This document shows, one piece after another, positions 1 through 12,400 of a stretch of DNA of 64,000 nucleotides. A program made the position numbers and the translations under genes. The stretch is from NCBI GenBank assembly GCA_900074885.1, contig FJUW01000042.1, positions 462,015 to 526,014 on the forward strand. The letters are read 5' to 3'. How positions within the stretch are numbered: position 1 is the first letter of the stretch; each line of letters opens with the position of its first letter. The stretch is from Rhynchosporium graminicola (taxonomy: Eukaryota > Ascomycota > Leotiomycetes > Helotiales > Ploettnerulaceae). Below the pieces are notes generated by a model that saw only the letters and a list, made by a program, of their open reading frames with translations, was not told the origin of the DNA and made no database searches.

Positions 1-3000
1 CGATAGATTATTTAGCTACTATATACTCCTCCTAGTAATATTTATAGCTCTCCGATCGAGATTAAGGACTTATATAAATACTGTACTTACTAGCGCTACT
101 AATATAATACTGACGAACGAAACGAATACCTTAATTAGTTCTGGGAAGTGTACGAGGAATAGCGAAGCGTAGTTAACTCTCCTATTAATATTCGAGCTAT
201 TATTAATTCTATCTCTGTTATTAAACGACTATTACTAGCTCGGAAGCGTACTTCTAGGGAGACTTATAGCTATAAAAATATCTAAAACTCTCCTCTAGAG
301 AGTGTTCTATAGGTAACTAACTCTCTGTTACTATCGCCGATTAGTTAGGACTATTTCTCCGGCGTTTATACTACTTATTATAGATACGATAAGCCTAAGT
401 ATTTATTATCTGAAGAACGAGAATAGACTAGTAAAGAGAGGTCTTTATACTCTAGAGAGACTACTAATATATAGCTGAAGTGCGTACGATTTAGTGATAT
501 TATCGCTTATATCCCGCGTGAATCTCTACTTTAACTCTAATTAGAAGTCTTTATATTAAAGACTTACGTATAAGACTACGCCTGTGTAATTCATACTATA
601 GACTAATAGTTGCTCGGAATACTATCTCGCGACTTAATAGAAGCTACTTAAAGTATAAAAATAGCTACTATAATATTTCGGAAGCGATAAAGATCATCTC
701 GTGTGCTTAGACCTCTTCTAGAGCCTCCTACGCTAGAGATTTACATAATTAGCGGCTTAGCTTTCTATCTCTTATATAAACGCTAGAAGTCTTCTAATAA
801 TAAGATCTTCTCTATTACTCTTCACGAGATAGATAAGCTTCTTAATAACTGAATTATAGTTTAGTAACGCGATATTATTATTATATCTTTAACTATTAAC
901 CTTACGGAACGTTATAAAACTGCTTAATAATTTACTATTAGCTTAAGCGAATTAGATTTAGAACTATAGATTCCTTACGAGTATAGCTAGTAGGTATATG
1001 TCTTTTCTAAGGAAGCTAGCGATATTCTCTCTCCTTATCGCTTATATGATTACCGAATTAAGCTTGAGGAAGGGGCTAAGAAGAACCTTAAATACTTTCC
1101 CTTATATAAGATATCAGTTGAAGAACTTGAAGTTATTAAGGCGTATATTACTAATAACTTAGCTAAAGGTTTCATTAAACCTTCTTAAGTACTATACGCT
1201 ATACTTATTCTTTTCATTAAGAAAGCTAATAGAAGTCTAAGATTCTGTATTAACTTTCGCGTACTTAATAACCTTATAAGGAAGGATTAATATCTACTGC
1301 TATTAATCGATAAAACGCTAGCTAGAATCTCTACTGCTAAGATATTCACTAAACTAGATATTCGCTAGGCGTTCTACCGAATTCGAATAGATCTAGCCTC
1401 TAAAGAGTATACGACTTTCCGGACCTATTACGGTATATATAAGTATAAGGTACTCCCTTTCGGTCTGACTAATAGCCCTGCGACGTACTAGCGATATATA
1501 AATAACGTCTTATTCGACTACTTAGACGACTTCTATATAGTATATCTAGATAATATTCTGATCTACTCTAACGACCTACTATAGTATTAATTATATATAC
1601 ATAAGGTACTATAATAATTATAAGACGCTAGATTATAAGCCGACCTTAAGAAGTATAAATTTAACGTTACTTATACTAAATACCTTAGATTTATTATCTC
1701 TACTTCTAGGATCGAGGTAGACCCTAAGAAGGTTAATATTATATAATCTTAGAATTACCTGACTATAGTTAAGAGCGTATAATTATTCTTAAGCTTTTAT
1801 AACTTCTACTAACGATTTATTAAGGACTACGGAATTATCGTAAAACCTCTTATATAACTTACTAAAAATAATATATTATTTCGGTTCGCTAGGGAGTATA
1901 AAGATACCTTTAATCACCTAAAGTATACTCTTACTTCGGTATTACTCCTCTACTACTATTAGTAATATCTACCTTATATAATCGAAATAGACGCTAGTAA
2001 TAGAGTAATAGCAAGTATACTATAGTAATAGCACGATAAAGACTAGTTCCTAGTAGCTTACTTCTCTAAGACTATACTACCTGCTGAGCTTAATTACGCT
2101 ATTTATAATAAGGAAATACTCGTAATTATACGATCTTTTAGTAACTAGAGATCTGAGCTTATAGGCGTATTATATTAGATCCGTGTTATTACTAATTATA
2201 AAGCTCTTAAGTACTTTATGACCTCTAAATAGCTAAACGTATAATAAGCCTAATAGGCCGAGTTACTCGCAGATTATAACTTTATAATTACCTATCGACC
2301 TAGGAAGTATAATCTACTTACTAATACTCTCTCTTATAGAATAGATAAATTAGACGATTAGAATAACGCTAAAAGAACCTAGCGTTTATAGTAGCTATTA
2401 CGCGAAGACTAAATCGATCTAGTACTACTTATAAGTAACCTTCGGAATAGCTCTGACTCTATAGATAACTTTAAGCTTATTAATGCCTTAGAAGTCGCCG
2501 ACTTATTGCTAGTCTTTTTTATAGTATAGTAAGTACTTAATACTAATCGTATTATACTATTACTTTAAGCCTTACGGAAATAAGCTCTCTCTGCTACTCC
2601 TGGAAAACTAACTATAGAAAAAGATCTTCTACTCTATAAAAGAAGACTAATCGTACTTAATGTCTTATACTTTCGTATACTACTTATACGCGAAGTATAC
2701 GACTGATTAGAGACTGCTTATCTGAGTATAAAGAAGACCTTATAACTACTAGTATTATAATACTAGTAATATAGAATCGCTTTAATTATTAACTAGTATT
2801 ACTATAACTATTATACTTACTAACGAATTTAAGTGCCGCGTGATAAGAAACCGGGCTTCCTCTAACCTCTGCTTATACTATTACGTCTATAGGAGTATAT
2901 TATAGTCGACTACTATAGCTTCAACTGCGATAAATATAGCTACGATAACGTTCTCGTATTTATCGACTGTTTTAGTAAATAAGTAATTAGTATTCTATAC

Positions 3001-4092
3001 CGAAAGACCTCTAATACGCGCGACCTTATAAAGCTTTACTTATACTATATATACCGCTATTTCGGAGCTCTATTAATAATTACCTCTAATAGAGGGCCTT
3101 AATTAGTTTCCTGTTTTTAGACTATAGTTATTACGATTCTTAGTACTAAAAGATAGCTTTCTGTAGTAAACTACCTGTAAATAGATAGCTAAATAGAGAT
3201 CTATAACTAATATCTCTAATATAGATTACGACTTTTTATCTCTTATTATTAAGATAACTAGTTAGAGTTCTTACTTATTATAGATTACGCCTAGATAACT
3301 CTCCCTTACGAATCTCTTAGAGGTCTCTTACCCTTTGAAGTTATTTATAGATATATACTCTATATTAATTAGAATTAGAAAGACTTACTTAACTCTACTA
3401 TACCTACTAATAAGTTAAATACTTAGTAAGCTCTGAATTACGCTAATCGTCTGCGCGACGCCTAGACTACTACTTAATTAAGCTTCTAATGTATATAAGC
3501 TAAGATAGCTTAATCTTATAATCGCTTACGCTATAAAGTCGACTTTACTATAGATGACCTTATCTAGCTAGATATGCGCTACTTTACGAGTACTCGATCT
3601 AGTAAAAAACTCGACTTCCTAACTAATAGACTCTTCTATATAATTAAAAAGGTCGGAAGCTCTTATCGCCTAGAGCTCCCTATTAGTATGAAAGTATATA
3701 ACGTATTCCCTGCTACTAAGCTACGGAAGTATCTAAACGACCTCTTACTAGGATAAACCTTACTACTACTATTACTTATTAATATCACTAGTAATAATAA
3801 ATAGGAGATCGAAGATATACTTATATGCTGTAAGTAGCGTAATAGCCTCTTATACCGAGTTTCCTAGTTAAATTAAGACGTCGATCTCATATAGTACGAC
3901 GCTATAGACGTTAAATACGCTCCCGCTAAGCTATAATAATTCCACCTTAATAACTTAACGTAAGCTAAACCTCCTACTAGACTACCTAATTAGCTGAAAG
4001 CTTTCTACGATAGAATTAATAATTACGACTATCTTAATAGTAATAAGGAGATAGACTAACGCTCGAAGGCGAGCTTTTTTCGGAAGGGGGAG
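1..4092 (+). pseudogene. Gag-Pol polyprotein remnant of element A
   Basis: Conceptual reading through RIP stops shows, in order: a gag zinc knuckle near 372-415 with Cys and His changed to Tyr; the reverse transcriptase core around 1350-1580, including the active-site box read as YLDN at about 1543-1555 (expected YxDD, second Asp now Asn); RNase H around 1990-2350; the integrase zinc and core regions around 2690-3110, where the expected S-D-R-G-P box reads SNRGP; an open GPY/F segment at 3574-3756 (60 codons, contains SYRLELP); and a chromodomain-like tail at about 3790-3990. The polyprotein ends almost at the polypurine tract before the LTR, so this family has no space for an extra ORF. Not functional. 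Confidence 0.88.
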
Positions 4093-4095
4093 TAG

Positions 4096-4330
4096 TATAA
4101 CGACCGGTTAGGTTTAGAGGTCTCTTCCTATTAGTAGAAATACTTACTACTAAGCGAGATTATACGAGTAGAGTTTAGGGGCCCTTTTTTATATATATAC
4201 TTCTATTCTCTCTCTACTTCTTTACTCTTTAGTTATAGATTCTTAAGTGATTCTTATTACTTTATATTTATAGTAATATAAGGTCTTATTACTCAGGTAG
4301 TTTTGAGACCTTTCTAGAGTAAGCGTCACA
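4096..4330 (+). repeat. 3' LTR of element A (235 bp)
   Basis: Begins TATAACGAC (ancestral TGTGACGAC) and ends GCGTCACA, preceded by a purine tract (cggaagggggag). It is the same length as the LTRs at 6925-7159, 27524-27758 and 34005-34239. A TATA-like run lies at about 4185-4199. The 10-mer AGTTATAGAT at 4231-4240 is the reverse complement of the primer-binding site of this family. Confidence 0.93.
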
Positions 4331-7159
4331 GTATGAATTATATAGGCGTAGTCTTATACGTAGGTCTTTAACGTAAAGACTTCTAATTAGGGTTAAAGTA
4401 GGGATTTACGCGAGATATAAGTGATAATATCGCTGAATCGTACGTACTTTAGCTATATATCAGTAGCTTCTCTAGAGTATAAAGACTTCTCTTTACTACT
4501 CTATTCTTATTCTTTAGATAATAAACACTTAGGCTCGTTGTATCTATAATAAGTAGTATAAACGCTAGAGAAATAGTCCTAACTAATTAGTAGTAGTAAC
4601 AGAGGGTTAGTTACCTATAGAATACTCTCTAGGGGAGAGTTTTAGATATTTTTGTAGCTATAAGTCTCCCTTAAAGTGCGCTTCCGAGCTAGTAATAGTT
4701 ATTTAATAATAGAGATAGAGTTAATAATAGCTCGAATATTAATAAGAGAGTTAGCTACGTTTCGCTATTCCTCGTATATTTCCTAGAACTAATTAAGGCG
4801 TTTGTTTCGTTTGTTAGCGTCGTATTAGTAGCGCTAGTAAGTATAGTATTTACGTAAGTCCTTAATCTCGATCAGAGAGCTATAAATATTACTAGGAGGA
4901 GTATATAGTAGCTAAATAATCTATTATTTAGAGGTATCTAAGAGTACTTGATATTCCGAAAGCTAGGTCCTTCCGAGTATAATACTATAGTTTCCGAGAG
5001 TAATAATAAGAAAGGGGGTAAATACCTAAACGCGACGATCTACTATTAAATTAAGTATTATATAGTAACTAATAGTACTACTATTAACGCTATTAAAGCC
5101 TTTAATAGGAATTACGTTTAGTAGAGAGTAAATTAAAGGTTTTAAGAAGAAGGAAAGAGATTTAAGAAAAGAATAATTAATAAAATAGTATCTATTAGCT
5201 TCAGAATCGAGAAGTCCAGGTAGCTTATATAAGAGTCTATTCTTAGTAAGAGTAGCACGTATAATAAACGATTAACTACTAAGAAGCTTCATAAGGTTAA
5301 GATATCGTATATTTTATATACTATCTAGGAAGGAGTCTTTCCCTAGGCGTAGTCTTTTACTAGCGGTTTAATATACTCCTAAGTGTTATTATATATTTCT
5401 TTATTATTATTATCTTCTAACTCGCTATTAATATTGTTATTAGTATTAATTACGTTAATTCGATACGGAGTATTAGGTCGAGCTGATAATAAGCGTAAGT
5501 ATAAGGTAAGCGTAAAGTGACGAGGAGTATTCGCCGGCGATTATATATAAGGCGTATCGTTTCGTATAGAGTATAATACTTATTTACTAGTTATACTAGC
5601 GTCTCGGGCGTAGGAAGACTAATTTGCAGATAAGAAGAGGAGTTAGTACTATGGCGCTAGGAGGAGGTATTTATAGGGCGTTCCCGAGTCGCGCTAGCCT
5701 TAGCTGAAGACTCGGAATAGTAAGTCTTTTTAATAAATTAACCTTAGTCTTCAGCTTATATAGCCTTAACGTATTCTTCTAGTATCCTTAACGTTTAGTA
5801 TTATTAGAAGAGCTATTTCTATAGCTATATAGGTAGCTTCTCCTATAAGTCTATTTTCAGAGTCGATTAATTATTTACTCTAGCTTTACGAGCTAGCGTA
5901 TAAAACTCGTAGTAGAATATCTAGAAAGTCTACTTATAATCTATCTTTAGCGCGGAGTAGCTAGCTCTTATAGTTTATTAGTCGTATAGATTAGATAAGA
6001 AAGAGACGAGTTAAGTAATTATATCGAGTGAATTAGTTATATTGCCTTCTTTATTATATTCTAGTTCTAAGAATAAGAGTTCTAGGTAGGTTCTAGCTAT
6101 TCTTTCTGTTTAGTTAAGTAACTAATCTTTATAGTAATCTTTGTCGATAAAGTAGCTAGAGTAGCGCCGGAGGGCGTTACGTATCTGCATTTCCTAGAGT
6201 TTTAGAGAGTAGTCGATTCTATTAGAGAGCTTATTTAGAAGGTTTAGTATCTTCTCTATACGTATAGCGTATAATATTAACGATATTCCTCTAGTAGATT
6301 ATTCTTAATAACGATTATTAAGTATAAGAGTAGCGTTATCTTCTTTAATTAATAGTAGTAGTATTATACGCGATTAAATGTTATTAAATAATATAGACTT
6401 AGTAGAGCGCTAGGTAGTTAACTAGCGTAGTTCTAGGAACTCGTCTTATAACTAACGTAGTTCTATAGATAAGTTAACGTTTAATTATCTCTCCTCTGCG
6501 AGCTTCCTTTCTACTTCTTATAGCTAGTAAGCGCGGTCTTCCTATGAGTTACTTATAGTTATTATTAATATAGGGGTATTATCAGGGAGGTTTAGCGACT
6601 TAGTGAGTTCGTTAATTATAGTAGGAGTTAAGGAGCTTAACTCGGACGAGGTGTTATCGTAAGTACTCTTTACTATAGAGAGAGGTAAGTTATAGCGAGT
6701 ATTACGAGTTACTAAGGAATAGGAAGTAGAGGGAGTCAGAGAACTAGTAGTTGATTTATTAGACTTAAGTTACTTTAGTTTAGGTACTATTCTTCAAGTT
6801 TATACTTAGTATAAGCTTTCTCTATATAGCGTAGTCTCCTGCGTTTAGTAGCTCTAAGTATAGAGGTATAATATAAGTAGATATTTACTATCTTCCTAGA
6901 TATAAGTAAAAGAGTTATAGATAATATAATACTTACTCTAGAAAGGTCTTAAAACTACCTGAGTAATAAGATCTTATATTACTATAAATATAAAGTAATA
7001 AGAATCACTTAAGAATCTATAACTAAGGAGTGAAGAAGTAGAGGGAGAAGGGGAGTATATATATGAAAAGGGGCCCATAAACTCTACTCGTGTAATCTCG
7101 CTTAGTAGTAAGTGTTTCTACTAATAGGGAGAAACCTCTAAACCTGATCAGTCGTCACA
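4331..7159 (-). mobile_element. Element B: family 1 chromovirus, 5' part, interrupted by A
   Basis: Minus-strand copy of the same family as A. It consists of the 5' LTR (6925-7159) and about 2.6 kb of leader and gag, cut off at 4331 where A is inserted. The part at 4331-4930 is the inverted counterpart of bases 1-598. The remainder of B should lie to the left of A, outside the window. Full of RIP stops, with no usable frame. Confidence 0.88.
6925..7159 (-). repeat. 5' LTR of element B (235 bp)
   Basis: Reverse-complement orientation. It starts TATAATACTTACT (from TGTGACGCTTACT) and ends GTCGTCACA. Directly abuts the gag sequence of element C at 7160, so the B/C junction is an insertion point. 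Confidence 0.92.
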
Positions 7160-8169
7160 ATAAGAAGGAATAAGATAAGAAGCACTTGCTCGGGATTCGA
7201 TAATAAGGATCTATCTATAAATATACTATCGAGTTCTACTAATATTCTATATAATTAGACTAGATAGATAGTAGATTAAGAGCTTAATATTATCGAGGCC
7301 TTAAGGACTATATTAAGGATAAGATCTCTAGGGCTAGTAAATTAGATAACTTAGAGGACTTAATTAGATTATCTATTACTATTAATAAGTAAATCTAGGA
7401 ATAAGTAAAAGAAAAAGGAGAATACTTTATATCTACTTACTTTCGGAAGCTCTAATTTCTATAATAATATAATAAGTAATAAGGGAATTTCTAGCTTTAC
7501 TTAAGTAATAAATATAACTACTATAATCTAATAGAATTAAATAGAGTAGAGAGAGGATCTAAGGGCTAAGCTAAGAAAGATAAATATTAAGAGAAAGGTT
7601 TTTATTATACGTATAATAAGATAAGATATCTTATATATAATTATTCTTAGAAGAAGAAATAGAAAGGGAAACTCTAGAATAAATCTAAGAGAGAATTCAG
7701 ATTAGTAGAAAGAAAGCTAGACTACTAAGAAGCTTCTAGCGTAAAATAGAGTTCGTAGGACTTTATAACTTATAAATCTAGCGAAAGATTCGAAGAAAAC
7801 TTAGTTAAACTTCTAGATAAAGACTAAGAAAGCTAGAGTATTATAGATAAAAGAAACTATTTATATAATAACCTTTTATATAATAACGAAAACTAGACTC
7901 TTCGAAATCACGATAATAGAAGAAGAATATAAGTTTATAATAGAACTAAGTCCGATTTTATAGAGTATTATCGAACTTATAATCTACTTAACCCGAGTAT
8001 AGACTATATTATTACTTATTATAATACTATTATTATTATATTCTAAGTTAATACTAGGGATATCGAGGAACGACTAGATCGTTATATAATTAACCTCGAA
8101 GGAGAACCTGAATTAAAAGAGTTTAAATAACTAGATTAGTTTCTTCGGATAAAAGATACTTAAGCTATT
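7160..8169 (+). pseudogene. Gag remnant of element C
   Basis: Around 7250-7420 the frame reads YYRGLKDYIKD, then LEDLIRLSITINK, which matches the conserved capsid block of Tf1/sushi-like Gag proteins. A decayed zinc knuckle follows near 7590-7640, with Tyr in place of Cys. Stops are mainly TAA/TAG of RIP type. From 7877 onward the sequence is also present a second time after the N at 8488. Interrupted at 8169 by element D. Confidence 0.75.
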
Positions 8170-8437
8170 TATGACGACAGCTCACCTGAATATCATATGA
8201 GAAGAAGGATAGATAATAGGGCCTAAGTTTATAGGTATCCCGGCAGAACTAGTATCTGACCTGGTATAGTATCGGACTAGTACTAGCATATATATATAAG
8301 GTGCCTTATACTCTATCTCTCTTCTTCTTCCTTCCTTATCTTTTTATTTCCTTTATAGTAGACTATATAAGATCGCTCTTAGCCTCACTACTTATTTATT
8401 CTTACTTATATACTGCCTTAAGTCTTATATCGTTATA
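8170..8437 (+). repeat. 5' LTR of element D, first assembly copy (268 bp)
   Basis: Starts TATGACGACAG and ends TCGTTATA. It is the mate of 16291-16558 and is repeated at 8782-9049 because of the assembly duplication. A TATA-like run (catatatatataagg) lies at about 8289-8303. Confidence 0.92.
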
Positions 8438-8781
8438 TTAAATAAAAAGATTAAGATAGCCGGAGATAGCTTACTATAATATCTTATNTATATAATAACG
8501 AAAACTAGACTCTTCGAAATCACGATAATAGAAGAAGAATATAAGTTTATAATAGAACTAAGTCCGATTTTATAGAGTATTATCGAACTTATAATATACT
8601 TAACCCGAGTATAGACTATATTATTACTTATTATAATACTATTATTATTATATTCTAAGTTAATACTAGGGATATCGAGGAACGACTAGATCGTTATATA
8701 ATTAACCTCGAAGGAGAACCTGAATTAAAAGAGTTTAAATAACTAGATTAGTTTCTTCGGATAAAAGATACTTAAGCTATT

Positions 8782-9049
8782 TATGACGACAGCTCACCTG
8801 AATATCATATGAGAAGAAGGATAGATAATAGGGCCTAAGTTTATAGGTATCCCGGCAGAACTAGTATCTGACCTGGTATAGTATCGGACTAGTACTAGCA
8901 TATATATATAAGGTGCCTTATACTCTATCTCTCTTCTTCTTCCTTCCTTATCTTTTTATTTCCTTTATAGTAGACTATATAAGATCGCTCTTAGCCTCTC
9001 TACTTATTTATTCTTACTTATATACTGCCTTAAGTCTTATATCGTTATA
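8782..9049 (+). repeat. 5' LTR of element D, second assembly copy (268 bp)
   Basis: Same LTR as 8170-8437. Here it is joined to the element interior, so this copy is in the proper context of D. ATCTTTTTATTT at 8950-8961 is a perfect reverse complement of AAATAAAAAGAT at 9052-9063, two bases after the LTR end. Confidence 0.9.
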
Positions 9050-9051
9050 TT

Positions 9052-9063
9052 AAATAAAAAGAT
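9052..9063 (+). promoter_or_regulatory. Putative self-priming primer-binding site of element D
   Basis: AAATAAAAAGAT lies 2 nt after the 5' LTR and is complementary (12/12) to 8950-8961 inside the LTR, about 45-50 nt downstream of the TATA-like run, where transcription could start. In Tf1/sushi-type elements the 5' end of the transcript folds onto the primer-binding site and primes reverse transcription. No match to a tRNA 3' end was evident at this place. Confidence 0.6.
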
Positions 9064-9479
9064 TAAGATAGCCGGAGATAGCTTACTATAATATCTTATT
9101 ACTAAGTTAGTTATTCGATAACTACTTATATATAGCCGAGATACTAGAGATCTCTCGGATAACTATAAATTAAAGTTTAATTTAGCTTATTATAAATAGT
9201 ATAATAGAGGAGGTCTTCGCTAACGCTCCTTTAATAACTCCCTTAGTATAAAGGAATTATAAACAGATTTTAAAGAAGGTATAATAAATACCTCGGAACT
9301 TTAACCTCTATATATCGCTGCCGAAATAGCCCTAATATACCCCTTTTTAAGCTACTAGAATAGCTCTTAACTAATAAACTAGAGACTTCTCTAGTTCTAG
9401 GGGAACCTAACGCGATCTCTCCTGCTCTACCTCCGAACCTAATCTATTATACCTTTCCTTACTCTAAATATCTCTTACT

Positions 9480-12400
9480 CTAGAGAATATTAATACCTTA
9501 TTAAGGAAGTACTAACTAAGAGAGAAAGGAAAATAAAAGCGAAATTCACTAGGAGTATAATCGCTAAGTACTCTTACTACTATAAGTGACTCGAACCTGA
9601 TCTATTCCCTCTTATAACAATTAGCGGACTAGGAGGAGAAGAATAACTCTCTAAAAGATACTATAGATAGACTAATCTCCGTATAAGATAGGTTCCTTAT
9701 AGGAGTCCCTTATCTATCTTCGACTCTCTTACTAGAACTAATACTATAATCTCCGCGTATAGCGGAGTTTAATAATCTAATAAACTTTATTCCGATATAT
9801 AGTACTAAGAGAGAAGAAACTATTCTTAATAAACTATCTCTCTCCCTTAGCGCTGAATCGGTAGAGTTATGCCTTAGGAAGTCTTATCTTACTAAGAAGA
9901 TCCTACTCCTAGATAATAGATCGGACTTTACCTTCCTCTAATAGAGAGTATCAATACGAGACCGGCTAGCTATAAACGCTGACTATTACCTTACGGACTT
10001 CTCTCGGCGCGTTCTCGTATAGGGGCTAGTTACTAGATTAGCTAAGGAGTATCTTACGCTTTAGTACCTTACTAACGAGTTTAAAACTAGTAATAAAATA
10101 ATCTTCTTATTAGAGAAGAACTTTCTTACTAGTTTAGAGGAAGACGACTACTATAATACTTTCTACTACCTAGAAATATAATAACTCGGCTATATACGCG
10201 AGACTTTCGCCGAGTTTCGTAGTCGATTTTAAAGCGCTACTATCTAAGGTAAGATTAAAAAGAAGAAGTAGTTCTTTTATATATAAGATAAGATTATATT
10301 ATCTTTACGGGCTTTAACTCTTATTATTAAACTAATATAGAATAAGGATTACGCTTCTATAGTTAGATCCTTACTTTCTTTTAATACTAAGCGTCACTAT
10401 AACTCAGAACGTACTTATCCCGAGAAAGCTATTACCTAGGTATAGTACTATAAGCTTACTATTACTACTATAACTACTACTAGTTCTATCTCTTACTAGT
10501 CCTTAAGCTTAGCTCCTCGATAAACTACTCTTATACTATATATACGTATCTCTACCCTAGTATAGTCTAGTACTCCCTCCGCGCTAAAACGCCTTACTAC
10601 CCCGACCGGAGAACCTCTTAAGTATTATAGTTATAGATAGCTCAGTTATATTAAGCTAGACTGCCCTAATCCGCTTAAGGTTTAATTAATCGACGAATTT
10701 CCGGAAGAGGAGAGAGTAGCTAAGGAAGTAGTAGAAGACGTACCCTCCGAATCTATATCGATACTAGAGGGAAACGATAAGGCCTAGGTAAAAACTCCTT
10801 TCTAAGTCTATATAAGTATAATCTCTCTAATCTGGACTTTAACTCTCTAATAGGAAGTAAGTAATTTATATACCCGACTATAGTTAGTATAAATAGGCTA
10901 AGAGTCTCTATAAATAGCTTAATCGATACCGAAGCGAATAGTTATCTGTTTATTAATCGTACTCTTACCGAACGACTATCGGGGGCTCTCAGTATTAAAA
11001 TCGAGCTACTACCCTATTCTATTCTAATACGTAGGTTCTAATAATCTATTAGAACTTATATTACTTATTTCATATATTTATATCTTTCTATTAATAGCAA
11101 GTATATTTATAACTACTCTTTTATTCTCCTCGATTTAGAATAGTAAGATATAATTATTAGTATTAAATAGATATAACGATTTCAAGTTAAGCTAGATACG
11201 CTCTATTATAAGCTATTATAGTCGGAACGCTATCTAGCTACTCTCTAATATAATAAGAAGATAATTATAACTTTACTACCTTATAAACTTAGTATTAACT
11301 AATCTTATTAAATCGATATTAACGCGCGGGACTTAGCTATAAACTAGCTAAACTAATACCGATTATACTAAATAGTAGCGATATAATATATTAATATATT
11401 ATTCTTACTCTTTAACTTATTTCTACTTATTACTAAGGAATCCGAACTCTTTTCCGCTCTGACTTTATCGAGAAAAGTACTTACGCTGAAACTTTACTAT
11501 AAGTGCTCCTCTTAACCTCCGAGGATCTAGAAACTAGTTCCGATTTACTAAATTAATATTATAGCTTTTTACTTTAATATAAAATATAAAAGCTCTAAAT
11601 TATTCTTTACTAGTATCTACGAGATAAACTGCCTTATATAAGACTATCTAAATAGCGATTCTCTTAAGGATCCTGATACTAAACGACTTATAGCCGAAAA
11701 GCTACCGGAATAGTATTATACTTTTAAGGAAGCTTTTTCTAAGCGGGATTCTAATATTCTTCTACTATATTACTTATACGATTATAAAATTATTCTAGAA
11801 GAACTATTACTTAACGTATATTCGCTTTTATATTAGTAATCTATAGACGAACTATAAGTAACTAAAGAGTATCTTATAGAGAACTTAGATAAGGGATTTA
11901 TTAAATCTAGCTAAAGTCCCTTTATATTACTTATATTATTTATTAAGAAAGCTAATAGAGGATTACGCTTCTATATCGACTATCATAAGCTTAATGCGAT
12001 TACTCGAAAGGATTCCTACCTAATACCTAGGATCGATAAGCTCTTAACTTATATATCTAAAGTAGTAATCTTTACTAAACTAGATATCCGGGTAGTATTT
12101 AACTATATCTATATAGACTCTGAATCCGAGGAGTATATTACTTTCCGAACTTGCTTCGGATCTTATAAATATAAAGTACTACTTTTTAGGCTCTATAACG
12201 GACTTAGTATATATTAGCGATATATAAATAATATACTATTAAATTACTTAGATGATTTCTATATAGCTTACTTAGATAATATTCTTATATACTCAGAAAC
12301 GCTTTAGGAATATAAGGAATATATTAAATTAGTACTATAATACTTAATAGATACTAGACTCTAAGTAGATATTAAGAAAAGCGAATTCTATATTACTCGG

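Larger units (their letters stand above)
1..4330 (+). mobile_element. Element A: Ty3/Gypsy chromovirus, family 1 (5' end outside window)
   Basis: Degenerate Gypsy element on the + strand. It runs from the gag C-terminus through pol to a 235-bp 3' LTR. The 5' LTR lies before the window. Its LTR ends inside element B, which is in the opposite orientation, so A appears to have inserted into B. Bases 1 to about 598 are therefore repeated in inverted form at 4331-4930. RIP is heavy: nearly every Gln/Trp codon is now a stop. Confidence 0.9.
7877..9099. repeat. 611-bp direct duplication around a one-base gap (N at 8488)
   Basis: Bases 7877-8487 and 8489-9099 are nearly identical (I see two mismatches: ATC/ATA near 7979/8591 and CAC/CTC near 8388/9000) and are separated by a single N. 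Both copies contain the end of the C gag sequence, the complete 268-bp LTR of element D and the same 3' break point. This is what two overlapping contigs joined without merging look like. The true sequence probably has one copy. Confidence 0.9.
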
